Of a stretch of DNA of 64,000 nt, positions 55,875 through 64,000 are shown in pieces. The position numbers were made by a program, and so were the translations under genes. The DNA comes from Crocinitomicaceae bacterium (GTDB taxonomy: Bacteria > Bacteroidota > Bacteroidia > Flavobacteriales_G > Salibacteraceae): positions 27,249-91,248 of the forward strand of contig PAVO01000041.1 in assembly GCA_002713215.1 (NCBI GenBank), written 5' to 3'. A model generated the notes under the pieces. The model ran no database searches. It saw nothing but the letters and a program-made list of their open reading frames with translations, and had not been told where the DNA came from. Positions within the stretch are counted from its first letter, which is position 1, and each line of letters starts with the position of its first letter.

Positions 55875-57527
55875 ATAGAAACGGCATTCCCTAGGTATCT
55901 TAAGAAATATGGATTCTACGTTCTTTGGCTAACCATAAATATTACTCAGGCCGCAGTTACTCAATTAGCAGACGATGAAGCCTATTACTGGGTATACTCA
56001 GAGCATCTATCCTGGGGGTATTTTGATCACCCTCCCATGATAGCCGGTTTAATAAAATCGGGGTATTACTTCTGGCCTTCGGAATTCGGCGTACGAGTAT
56101 TTACCATTCTTTTAACCACCCTGGCCATTGTCATTCTCGAAAAATTAGTTCAACCCTGTCGAAAAACGCTTTTCTATTTAGTCATCCTCTCCCTGCTACC
56201 CCTTCACATATATGGTTTCATTGCTGTTCCGGATGCTCCTTTGTTATTCTTTACGGCATTGTTTTTCTACACCTACCGGAGATATACGATCAACGATAAT
56301 ACTAAGAATGTAATTTTCCTGGCTTTCGCCATTGCGGGTCTGCTCTACAGCAAATACCATGGGCTTTTAATAATAGTGTTTACGCTGTTATCCAATTTAA
56401 GATTACTACGAAAAAGGTCTTTTTATCTAATTCTTCTCTCCACCATATTGTTCTACCTACCTCACATTATCTGGCAGATACAAAATGACTATCCCTCCTT
56501 TCAATACCATATTCAGAACAAGTCTCAGAAGCCCTACGATTCAATGGATTCCATTAATTACATTCTGGGACAGATTCTCATTTTTGGACCACTCATAAGC
56601 TGGTTTCTGTTTTATAGTCTATTTAAGTCCAGAAAGTTAAATGACTGGGAACGCAGCTTACAATTTACAGGAATAGGTTTCTTGCTTTTTTTCCTGGGAT
56701 CGAGCTTTAATTCAAGGGTTGAACCAAACTGGACCGTTGCGATTTTGATTCCCCTTGTAGTTTTAGGTTGGAAGTATATGTTCGATAACCCGAAATACCA
56801 GTCCATAATCCTAAAGTTGTGCATACCATCGATAATGGTGGTCTTTACAGCCAGGCTACTGTTGGTTTTTAATTTAATTCCATCCATCACAACCCATGAA
56901 TTCTTTTCGTGGAAGGAACGCTCGGCTATGATTAAGAATAAAACTGATGGATTGCCCGTTGCATTTAAAAGTACTTACCAGGCCGCTTCTAAGTATTCAT
57001 TTTATGCAGGAGTACCCACGGTAAGTCTAAACAGCTGGAACTACCGTAGAAATCAATTCGACCTATGGGGAATACTAGATAGTTTAAAACACCAGAAAGT
57101 TGCAATTATACATGACTGGGGAAAAGATGAGAATGGAGTTGAGAAACTCGATTTCGAAGTAGTTGATGATTTTGTCAGGTATAATCGACTGATTATTGAA
57201 GCCAGCCGGGAATCCTATAAGTTCCCTGCGGACTCAATGGCTTATATTGAACTAAAGGTGATAAACACATCCCGCCAACCAACTAATTTCCAACTGGATT
57301 ATCAGCATCCTTTCGTGGGCTATAAAATTGAACACTTTGGTCGGGTATATAGTCATAATGAAAAAGGTTATTCCCTTGATGGAGATACACTTAACATGAT
57401 ACTCCATGTTAAACTACCCATTAAAACACCAAAGGAAAGTGGGATATACTTTATTCAGTTCGGAATTAATTCTGATCATTCGGAAACCGGCCACAATAGC
57501 CGCAGGTACATGCTGGAAGTTGAGTAA
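55875..57527 (+). CDS. GT39/ArnT-like glycosyltransferase (no canonical start codon)
   Basis: Integral membrane glycosyltransferase of the GT-39/PMT (ArnT-like) superfamily, about 550 aa. The essential Asp-Glu motif LADDEAYYWVYSEHLSWGYF and FDHPPMIA lies partly upstream of the first ATG (56037), so the gene must begin earlier. The frame is open to a TGA at 55794 but contains no ATG, GTG or TTG; an ATA at 55875 would give (M)ETAFPRYLKKYGF, a sensible start. A non-AUG start or base error is implied. About eleven helices precede a C-terminal periplasmic domain (about 390-550). Sugar and acceptor unknown. Confidence 0.8.
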   Translation: METAFPRYLKKYGFYVLWLTINITQAAVTQLADDEAYYWVYSEHLSWGYFDHPPMIAGLIKSGYYFWPSEFGVRVFTILLTTLAIVILEKLVQPCRKTLFYLVILSLLPLHIYGFIAVPDAPLLFFTALFFYTYRRYTINDNTKNVIFLAFAIAGLLYSKYHGLLIIVFTLLSNLRLLRKRSFYLILLSTILFYLPHIIWQIQNDYPSFQYHIQNKSQKPYDSMDSINYILGQILIFGPLISWFLFYSLFKSRKLNDWERSLQFTGIGFLLFFLGSSFNSRVEPNWTVAILIPLVVLGWKYMFDNPKYQSIILKLCIPSIMVVFTARLLLVFNLIPSITTHEFFSWKERSAMIKNKTDGLPVAFKSTYQAASKYSFYAGVPTVSLNSWNYRRNQFDLWGILDSLKHQKVAIIHDWGKDENGVEKLDFEVVDDFVRYNRLIIEASRESYKFPADSMAYIELKVINTSRQPTNFQLDYQHPFVGYKIEHFGRVYSHNEKGYSLDGDTLNMILHVKLPIKTPKESGIYFIQFGINSDHSETGHNSRRYMLEVE

Positions 57528-57544
57528 ATCGAAGGCGAACTGAA

Positions 57545-58783
57545 TTAAAACCAGTCGTTTTCCCTGGACCGCAACCACAACGCACATACAAAACCACCGC
57601 AAGCTGCTAAAAAGAGAAGTAAAAAGATAACCTGGTGGCCATAAGCTCCCGGATAAGTATCCAACGCGTAACCCATTAAAGGACTCATAAATACATCAGG
57701 TAAATATCCAATGACCGACATGATTCCCACGGCTGTTCCTGTAGCCTCTTCCTTAATTGCCGCTTCTTTAAACAAGGCAAAATAGACTCCCCGAATTCCA
57801 TATACACCAATAAGGGAGATTCCCAGAATAATGAGGCTAATGCTAGCTGTACTATATGCAGGTTGATTGTAAATCAAAAAGCCGGCAAGCATCATAGTAA
57901 TAAATCCCAGCAGGAGTACCTGTCGGCCGGAAAATCGATCGGCCATAAGCCCCGCCAACAGCGCAAACACAGGCCTTAACCACAATGCTGCATTGCTAAC
58001 CCCTGCCGATTGCGTCTCATCAAAGCCCAGCACATCATAAGCAAAAAGAGAATAATCGTCGGTTATTTTATATCCTATATAAGCGCATAATATGATAATG
58101 GACAACCTCCAAACATCAGGATTCTTCAACAGGTGTAAAATCTGCTCTCGGTTGTGAACGTGACGGGTCATATACTGCTCATCTTCGGTTTCCGGAATAA
58201 AAAACCAGGTAAGTGCACCTATAACCATTACGGCAACCGATGTAAAAAGCAGAACCGTTAGGTAACTGGAAGCAGAGGACTCATGTGAAGACGCAAATAA
58301 CAAAATGGAAAAGGTGCCGAGCAGTGCTGCAGTAAGCCCTCTACCCGATTCCAAACTTCCAAATGCTCTCCCCTGAAAACCATCACCTCCCCAAAGTCGC
58401 GTAGCTTTTATCAAAGGAGCCCAAAACAATAGAATAGTTGTTATACCCCAAAGAGCATAGACTCCATACATAGTGGTTAAGGTTGGAAATAAATAGAGGG
58501 TAAATCCACCCAGGCCGGTAGTCCACAATCCCAGTGAGAGCATCTTTCTGGCAGAAAACTGATCGGCCAATGGCCCTCCGAAAAAGTAGGAAGCTACTGC
58601 AATAAAACCATAGATTGAAAAGCAGATTCCAAGTTCCAAATTCGTGATTTCAAACGTTTTTAGAACTGTTGGCCTAAAGATTCTAGCCAACACAAAGGGA
58701 AGAAAAAAGATACCCTCTCCGGCTAAAATCAATATGGCCAATACAAGCCAATTGTGCTTCGTCTTTTCCACGATATTATTCAT
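57545..58783 (-). CDS. major facilitator superfamily transporter
   Basis: A 412-aa protein with twelve predicted helices. GGPLADQFSARKMLSLGL is the loop 2-3 signature and AGLMADRFSGRQVLLLGF its repeat in the second half. It looks like a sugar-phosphate or anion/nucleoside type MFS member, but substrate cannot be told. A nitrate/nitrite transporter role is not supported by motifs. Convergent with the glycosyltransferase. Confidence 0.88.
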   Translation of the reverse strand: MNNIVEKTKHNWLVLAILILAGEGIFFLPFVLARIFRPTVLKTFEITNLELGICFSIYGFIAVASYFFGGPLADQFSARKMLSLGLWTTGLGGFTLYLFPTLTTMYGVYALWGITTILLFWAPLIKATRLWGGDGFQGRAFGSLESGRGLTAALLGTFSILLFASSHESSASSYLTVLLFTSVAVMVIGALTWFFIPETEDEQYMTRHVHNREQILHLLKNPDVWRLSIIILCAYIGYKITDDYSLFAYDVLGFDETQSAGVSNAALWLRPVFALLAGLMADRFSGRQVLLLGFITMMLAGFLIYNQPAYSTASISLIILGISLIGVYGIRGVYFALFKEAAIKEEATGTAVGIMSVIGYLPDVFMSPLMGYALDTYPGAYGHQVIFLLLFLAACGGFVCALWLRSRENDWF

Positions 58784-58967
58784 TGTTTTGAAATGACAAT
58801 CTGATTTTATTTATAGGGTGGGTAGTTCTTTAGCAATCAAACATACACCAAAAAACAGAGAAGAAAAAGACACAGGAAGTGCTCTTCTATAATGTGGTGG
58901 GATTTACGTTGTAATGAAAGCCAGCCGAAAAGGTGACAGCTAGTAAAGAAAGTGGAAATTAGTTTTA

Positions 58968-59486
58968 CTAGTTCTGTTGCCCTTTGTTTTGCAGAATTTT
59001 ATTTGCATTCGCGATAAAGGTAGATTCCTCTTGGCCTTGAGGGCTTCTGGGATAGCCTAAATTTCCTAAAGCATTAATCTCGTAGGTATTTGTTTCGGTA
59101 TTCAAATCCATATTAAAAATCCATACCGTTGGAAATCCCTGAGGTCTGAAAAAGGCGCGCAATTCATTGTTTTGTTGCGCAAGTTCAGCTGGGAGTTGTT
59201 TTCTCCTTGGAAAGTCAAGCTCCAACAAAACCACGTGCTCATTGGCCCAGGCTTTGAATCCTGGTTTATGAAATACATTGGCCTGTAATCTCATGCACCA
59301 GCCACACCAATCACTTCCGGTAAAAAATGCAAAAATGGGCTTGTTCGTTTTCTTAGAAATAGCCTGAGCCTCCTGCAATTTCACATGCCATTCGGGTTCA
59401 GCTATTTGAGGGGTGTAATCTTCGATAAATGCCGTATTTGTAAATGCGGTTATCAATAATATGCTAAGTGTTGCCAGGTACTTCAT
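58968..59486 (-). CDS. periplasmic thioredoxin-like protein
   Basis: A 172-aa protein with signal peptide (LATLSILLITAFTNTAF) and a thioredoxin fold with FTGSDWCGWCMRLQ (CGWC active site) and a cis-Pro (RPQGFPTVWIFN). This resembles Thioredoxin_7 / DUF255-type proteins. It may reduce or isomerise disulfides, or assist cytochrome maturation; no partner is adjacent. Confidence 0.88.
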   Translation of the reverse strand: MKYLATLSILLITAFTNTAFIEDYTPQIAEPEWHVKLQEAQAISKKTNKPIFAFFTGSDWCGWCMRLQANVFHKPGFKAWANEHVVLLELDFPRRKQLPAELAQQNNELRAFFRPQGFPTVWIFNMDLNTETNTYEINALGNLGYPRSPQGQEESTFIANANKILQNKGQQN

Positions 59487-59780
59487 GCTCGCTATTTTGG
59501 ATTCAAAAACTTAATGCTGCTACAATTAGCATTCCATTTTCAACTAACAATTGTAAGGATTTCTCTTTAATTAATATGTCTTGAAACTGCAAATTAGCGT
59601 TAAAGGGTTTATAAACCTCCAATCCAATTTATCCAGCCTTAGTTTTTCTTGAAGTAAACACCAAACTACCAGAAATCCGAGCTATATGACCACGACTTTA
59701 CAAGATAAAACCACATGTAAATTTTGCACAGAAACAGTGATTTCTCTTGCTATCAAGGAAGACCTGGTATAAACAAGCCA
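59487..59780. other. intergenic region of about 294 bp
   Basis: No supported gene. A 28-codon open frame on the plus strand (59686-59772; contains CKFC) is too short and isolated to call. Confidence 0.5.
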
Positions 59781-60461
59781 TCATTTAAAACTGTACCTTA
59801 CCCCTAAACCAACTCGGGTATCTGAATACAAAGTTGAGAGGGAATTAGAAAATTCATCGTCAGGATCCAGCTTATCCGAATCAGCCACTTGAAAGGCACC
59901 TTCAAAAAATTGAGAAACATTTACATTAAACACAAATCGCTCGTTAAGTGGTAAATCCAATCCGGTAGTTAGCATAAGCCCTGTGGTTATGAAGTGTCTT
60001 TTAATTCTGGAATAATCACCTGGGTCTGAATATTCAACTTTCTGGTACCAAGTCCCGTTCTTATTAAGGGTATCACTATAAATACGGTTTGATTCTTTGC
60101 TTAGGCGATAACCCAGGATTATATTTGCTCCAAGGTACCACATAGGCCATTTTTCGATGCTTTTTTCTATACCAAACCTTAAGTTGGCTCTACTTATTTT
60201 GCTTTCGTATTGTTTAAACGTTACAAGTGAATCGCTGGCATTAATAATGTTTGGAGAAGGATCTATGAATTGTTCGGAACTGTAATCAGCTCCAATAACC
60301 CATTTTAATGATTCCTTGAATGGTTTTCTGTACTCCAGGGAAAATTGTCGTGAAGTACCAAAAGAAAGCCTCGCTGTCATATCTGGGGTAGACTGGGAAT
60401 AAGCCCCAATACTTAATAATATTAACGTAAAAACCGAACCAAACCTTACTCCTATTTTCAT
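59781..60461 (-). CDS. putative outer-membrane beta-barrel protein
   Basis: A 226-aa protein from ATG 60461, which starts a clean signal peptide (FGSVFTLILLSIGAYSQ). The mature part is strand-rich (RLSFGTSRQFSLEYRKPF, WYLGANIILGYRLSK, LPLNERFVFNVNVSQFF) and ends VGLGVRYSFK, typical of small OMP barrels. No family recognised. Confidence 0.75.
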   Translation of the reverse strand: MKIGVRFGSVFTLILLSIGAYSQSTPDMTARLSFGTSRQFSLEYRKPFKESLKWVIGADYSSEQFIDPSPNIINASDSLVTFKQYESKISRANLRFGIEKSIEKWPMWYLGANIILGYRLSKESNRIYSDTLNKNGTWYQKVEYSDPGDYSRIKRHFITTGLMLTTGLDLPLNERFVFNVNVSQFFEGAFQVADSDKLDPDDEFSNSLSTLYSDTRVGLGVRYSFK

Positions 60462-60584
60462 GATTCTCAGTTCAAATACCAAAACCAATAAACTGCATGT
60501 TTTACAAATTATTATATCACAATTGTTGACTAGTTACTGAAAAGAATGTGTTTTGATTGTTTATTTGCCTGAAAAAGCGGAAAT

Positions 60585-60953
60585 ATGAAGAACACAGAAA
60601 AGGCTATTGAATTTTATAGAATGGCCTACCTTGGAGAACCAAGGAAGGCAGTAGAATTATATGTAGGTGAAGAATACATTCAACACAACCCCATTGTTGC
60701 TGATGGCAAGGAAGCGTTTATTCAATATTTTGAGAGGATGCATACTAAGTACCCTGAAAAATCAATTGAGTTTGTTCGCCATGTCGAACAAGGAGGTTTG
60801 GTAGCTCTTCATACCCACCAAACCTGGCCAGATGGTGACCAATACGTAACCATGGATTTCTTTCGCTTTGACCAGAATGACAAGATTGTTGAGCATTGGG
60901 ATGCCATACAGGAAGTACCGGAAACGATGGCTCATGACAATGGAATGTTCTAG
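60585..60953 (+). CDS. NTF2/SnoaL-like protein
   Basis: A 122-aa protein of the SnoaL/NTF2-like superfamily: EKAIEFYRMAYLGEPRKAVE, YIQHNPIVADGKEAFIQYF, DFFRFDQNDKIVEHWDAIQE. Family members act as small-molecule isomerases or binding proteins. Terminates near an inverted repeat at 61021-61047. Confidence 0.88.
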   Translation: MKNTEKAIEFYRMAYLGEPRKAVELYVGEEYIQHNPIVADGKEAFIQYFERMHTKYPEKSIEFVRHVEQGGLVALHTHQTWPDGDQYVTMDFFRFDQNDKIVEHWDAIQEVPETMAHDNGMF

Positions 60954-61234
60954 CCATTTTGGTTGATAAACTTCCTATTGACCTATTAAAACCCAGGTTA
61001 TAGGGTAGCGGGCAATAAAAAGTCCTGGGTTTAACAAGTAAACCCAGGATTCTTCATCGTAGGTCCCGTGAGTATTATTGGTTACTTATAAATGGAGTAC
61101 GTTATATCTTGCCGTTGGTTCTAGTGAACTTCGAAAAAAAGTATTTACTGCAATAGACAAGCAGGAAAAATGAAAACCCTTTTTACACTCCAGTCTTTTA
61201 CATTTGAGATTTGACGTTTCCCTTTTTACATTTC
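60954..61234. other. intergenic region with alternative hairpins
   Basis: No gene. TCCTGGGTTT (61021-61030) and AAACCCAGGA (61038-61047) form a perfect 10-bp stem with a 7-nt loop. AAACCCAGG also occurs at 60987-60995, so the middle arm could pair with either copy. Probable terminator for the NTF2-like gene. Confidence 0.6.
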
Positions 61235-63859
61235 TCAGTCCTTAACGAATTTAACCGTAGCAACCTTACCCTCTTGCTGCAAACGCAGCAAATAAGTTCC
61301 AGTGCTTAACCAACCAACGGAAACGGCGTTTACTTCTTGCGAAATTTTACCCGATTGCAATTCCATTCCGCTAATATCTAGCAATTGGTAGGTAGCTTCT
61401 CCCTTTAGGTCTACATGCAACCAGGAACTGGCCGGATTGGGGTAGGCTTTTAGGTTCCAATCGTTCGATTCAATCTTTTCTACAAAAAGGTTTAAGTTGG
61501 AGTTGAACCAATTGACCATAGCACCGCTTGTTCCGCTTATGTTTCCCTGGTAGTGCGAACCCGCTACATTGAGTTTTCGCAATGGTATTTGGGTAATGTT
61601 GCTTTTGCTACTACCTACCGAATACATCCTTTTTTGGCTGGCGTTAAAATGCAGGGCATTGGATTCGTCGCTGTTTCCACCCCCAAACCACGTACTCCAT
61701 TTCATGTTGTTGTTTTTATCGAAAGCCATGTAAAAGGCATCGCTTGGATTAAGCGTATTGCTGCTGGTACTGTTTTGAAAGAAGAGTTGAGAACCGTTGT
61801 CGCACAGTGGGAATTTGTTTGGTACAAATTGCGTGGTTTGGCAATATATTCCACTGGGCGCAGGAATGGTACAACGCGTAGCCCCGGTTAAGAACACGTT
61901 TTCTTTATCGTCCATTTCGAGGCTTGGATTACCCGTAGGTGCCCCGGAACAGCCTAAAGCCGTATGCCAGTTTAATGCCCCGTTTACAAACTTTAGAAGC
62001 ATAACGTGGTCCATTTGAGTAGTGGGGTTTAAAATAAAACCACCGGTGGCTGCACTCTTTGTAAAATTCTTTGGCTTCTCTGTTGCCATAGCTACATAGA
62101 GTACGCTCGGTTGGTTATTGTCGACCTTAATGTCTGCTCCTGCAAACCCACCCGTACTGGTCTTGTCGGCCTCGGGACTTCCCAGCCAGGTACTCCACTT
62201 CAATTGCATGCCCGAATTAAACTCGGCCAGGTAATAATCGTCCGAACCAACCGGGCCGTCCGGGTGTTTTCCGGTGGCAGTGCAATGCGGAAGTGTATTA
62301 TTACTGGTAACCCCACATGTGCTTTGCGAAGCATTGGCACTTTGTTCGGTTTTCATAAGTGCGTAAATGGTTCCTGAATTGTCGATGTCAAGTGCAAGAA
62401 ATTGATCGTTTTGGTCGCCCCCAAACCAGGTGCTGTGGTCGAAAGTTCCGCTGAGGTTCATTCGGGCAATAAAACCATCGACCCCTCCATTGATGGTGGT
62501 ATGCGGATTGCTCTGGTAGTAGGCCCCACTTCCCAGGTTGGTTAGCAGAAGGTTGCCCGTACCTTGCCGTTGCGCGTAACCGACAATAACCAGCCGGTTG
62601 CTGTTGTCTATTTCCATGTCAGTGATGTAGGTGCCGAGATTGGTTCCATACCACTGAGAACCCAGAATTTTAAGATCGAAACCAAATGTGGAAATATAGC
62701 CCGAATAGTACATGGAAGACGAGGGTTTCGATCCCGAAACGCCCTGGATGGTTGGCCCCAGGGCATGGCCCGCTACGTGTACGTTACCAAAATTATCGAT
62801 CACCAGCGCACTGCCCACATCCTTTTTTTGTGTCCCCAGGTAGGCATATTCTTCTGGTCTCATATCTTCATCGAAATGAAAGAGAATAACATCGTTTTTG
62901 TTTTTGTATGTTGCCTTTTTACCCTTTAGCACTGGAAAATTATCACTGGTTGTTTCTCCCAACATATAAATGTGGCCGTTGCTGCTTCGGGTTTCTATTT
63001 CCTTAACCTCATCGCGTTTGTCTGCTGTTAGGTAAGAGCTGTATTCCATACTGCCTGGGTTGGTGGCACCCGAGGTAGTTACGTTGGGCGCACCCAGTTG
63101 GATGACCAGTGTGTTGCTGGTGTTGTACGTTCCGGTGCTTATGGTAATGCTCCCGTTGCCTTCGTCTACAAAGGTGGGCGCCCAGGAAAGGGCTACCACC
63201 TGGTTGCTCCCATCGATTTCGTAGGCCAGGGCATTGTCGAGGGTCATCATCATTTGGTCGATGTAGAAATCGAGTTTGGTCGGGCTTACGGTCATCTGGT
63301 CTTGCCCGGTAAACTGGATGTTGATATCATCGGGGTCGCCACCGGGTTCTACAATGTAGTAGTACTTAAAACCCGTATTGTTGCTATATACCTGTTGGTG
63401 AATATCGGGGTATATGTTGGGCCAGGTAATGCGCTGGTATTGCTCCACGTCTTCTATGCCGTTGGTACCGCAATGGGGCAGATAATAATGGCCCAGTGCG
63501 CCGGTCGGTTCTTCGGCTACTATGCTTTCCCCGGTGTTTATGGGCGATGCTTCCATATAGGGTTGCATATCGATGCGGTAGAGCGTATCGGGTAGCGTAT
63601 CTTCCACAGCTTCCTTAAGGGCCGTCCAGCTTACCAGGCCTTCTTCCTGAATCCAAATATTACTCTCCATTTGGGTACAATAGAATTTTATTTCGGGTAC
63701 ACTGTCGAGGCTGTCGTTTTGTACCTGTCCCCTATTTTCCTTAAAACTGAGGTAGCTGGCGTCTTCGCCATAACCGTCCAGTATAATATAGGAGGTTTGA
63801 GCCTGTACCTGAAATGCCAGGAAAAGGCTTATAAATGATATAATGTATTTTGTGTTCAT
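61235..63859 (-). CDS. T9SS-secreted SBBP-repeat protein
   Basis: An 874-aa secreted protein: signal peptide (FISLFLAFQVQAQ), N-terminal conserved domain (YLSFKENRGQVQND; GIEDVEQYQRITWPNIYPDI), SBBP-type propeller repeats (WSTWLGSPEADKT, HSTWFGGDQNDQF, WSTWFGGGNSDES) and a T9SS sorting domain (LKAYPNPASSWLHVDL ... GTYLLRLQQ). Such proteins occur in many copies in Bacteroidota. The 5' half (about 62400-63860) is GC-richer than the rest of the window. Confidence 0.92.
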   Translation of the reverse strand: MNTKYIISFISLFLAFQVQAQTSYIILDGYGEDASYLSFKENRGQVQNDSLDSVPEIKFYCTQMESNIWIQEEGLVSWTALKEAVEDTLPDTLYRIDMQPYMEASPINTGESIVAEEPTGALGHYYLPHCGTNGIEDVEQYQRITWPNIYPDIHQQVYSNNTGFKYYYIVEPGGDPDDINIQFTGQDQMTVSPTKLDFYIDQMMMTLDNALAYEIDGSNQVVALSWAPTFVDEGNGSITISTGTYNTSNTLVIQLGAPNVTTSGATNPGSMEYSSYLTADKRDEVKEIETRSSNGHIYMLGETTSDNFPVLKGKKATYKNKNDVILFHFDEDMRPEEYAYLGTQKKDVGSALVIDNFGNVHVAGHALGPTIQGVSGSKPSSSMYYSGYISTFGFDLKILGSQWYGTNLGTYITDMEIDNSNRLVIVGYAQRQGTGNLLLTNLGSGAYYQSNPHTTINGGVDGFIARMNLSGTFDHSTWFGGDQNDQFLALDIDNSGTIYALMKTEQSANASQSTCGVTSNNTLPHCTATGKHPDGPVGSDDYYLAEFNSGMQLKWSTWLGSPEADKTSTGGFAGADIKVDNNQPSVLYVAMATEKPKNFTKSAATGGFILNPTTQMDHVMLLKFVNGALNWHTALGCSGAPTGNPSLEMDDKENVFLTGATRCTIPAPSGIYCQTTQFVPNKFPLCDNGSQLFFQNSTSSNTLNPSDAFYMAFDKNNNMKWSTWFGGGNSDESNALHFNASQKRMYSVGSSKSNITQIPLRKLNVAGSHYQGNISGTSGAMVNWFNSNLNLFVEKIESNDWNLKAYPNPASSWLHVDLKGEATYQLLDISGMELQSGKISQEVNAVSVGWLSTGTYLLRLQQEGKVATVKFVKD

Positions 63860-63916
63860 GATCTTAATTGTTAATGGAACCTTAACACACCAATGGGTTC
63901 ATTGTCATCCTGATTT

Positions 63917-64000
63917 CTATGACAGAGCCAAACGATTTTCGAATAAATCTTGCTTCTTGATCAAAGCATAAACAATATGAATGATTTTATTTCTAACAGC
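63917..64000 (-). mobile_element. C-terminal end of IS110-family-like transposase (truncated by window)
   Basis: The last 84 bases, read on the minus strand, encode 27 residues and a stop: AVRNKIIHIVYALIKKQDLF then ENRLALS. This resembles the C-terminus of IS110/IS1111-type transposases. Most of the gene lies past the window edge, so family and intactness are uncertain. Confidence 0.6.

Noticed and set aside
57545..58783. MFS transporter as a nitrate/nitrite transporter linked to nirS
   Set aside because: No NarK signature was found and the gene is convergent with the glycosyltransferase, not part of a denitrification operon.
59686..59772. 28-codon ORF with CKFC motif
   Set aside because: Too short, isolated and without neighbours or detectable family.
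1..64000. CRISPR arrays, tRNA or rRNA genes
   Set aside because: No regularly spaced direct repeats outside the LRR gene and no tRNA- or rRNA-like sequences were recognised by reading; a covariance-model scan would be decisive.

Overview
The window is a stretch of chromosome from a Bacteroidota bacterium, most likely a marine or estuarine member of Flavobacteriia or a related class. Evidence is the AT-rich sequence (roughly 40% GC by eye), TonB-dependent receptors with carboxypeptidase-like N-terminal domains, several secreted proteins ending in type IX secretion (T9SS) sorting domains, LytS/LytTR two-component systems, DUF2911, and SBBP-repeat giant proteins. The species cannot be named from sequence alone. 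No tRNA, rRNA or CRISPR array was seen.

Layout. 1-4208: a truncated TonB-dependent receptor, divergent from a LytS-type kinase and LytTR regulator. 4285-19478: a single minus-strand gene train encoding a putative O-methyltransferase, 2-oxoglutarate:ferredoxin oxidoreductase (korAB), an 842-aa protein, rnfB, a 1235-aa NifJ-like protein, rnfC, D, G, E, A and a 59-aa NqrM-like protein missed by length-limited gene calling. Read together, these suggest ferredoxin reduced by 2-oxoglutarate oxidation feeding an ion-pumping Rnf complex. The two large NifJ-related proteins have lost the thiamine-diphosphate site and are the most unusual objects in the window. 19479-21228: a cloverleaf-like intergenic repeat and an ECF sigma / membrane protein / CpxP-like cluster. 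21260-27189: a NarL-type two-component system behind a caspase-like protease, an outer-membrane protein and two unknown small proteins. 27434-31472: CopD-like protein, PUA-like protein, ADP-forming acyl-CoA synthetase, cytochrome b561, Rof-like antiterminator. 31564-39662: T9SS propeller protein, another LytS/LytTR pair, FMN reductase, DUF2911 protein, MsrB, a second ECF sigma cluster.

39675-55606 carries a respiratory denitrification region: norCB, norQD, nirS (cytochrome cd1 nitrite reductase), NorE/NorF-like membrane proteins and a lipoprotein cytochrome c. The NorEF/cytochrome genes are the tail of a six-gene minus-strand operon that begins with two HmuY-like proteins and a TonB receptor, suggesting that heme (or a related ligand) uptake is wired to denitrification. 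FNR-type palindromes lie upstream of norC and between nirS and a glycosyltransferase. No heme d1 synthesis, nitrate reductase or nosZ gene is present here. Two T9SS proteins (beta-helix and leucine-rich repeat) are interposed between norD and the cytochrome.

55875-64000: GT39-like glycosyltransferase, MFS transporter, thioredoxin-like protein, a beta-barrel candidate, an NTF2-like protein, a large SBBP-repeat T9SS protein with visibly GC-richer sequence, and the C-terminal end of an IS110-like transposase at the edge. Two genes (ECF sigma near 19924 and the glycosyltransferase near 55875) have conserved N-termini that extend upstream of every canonical start codon.
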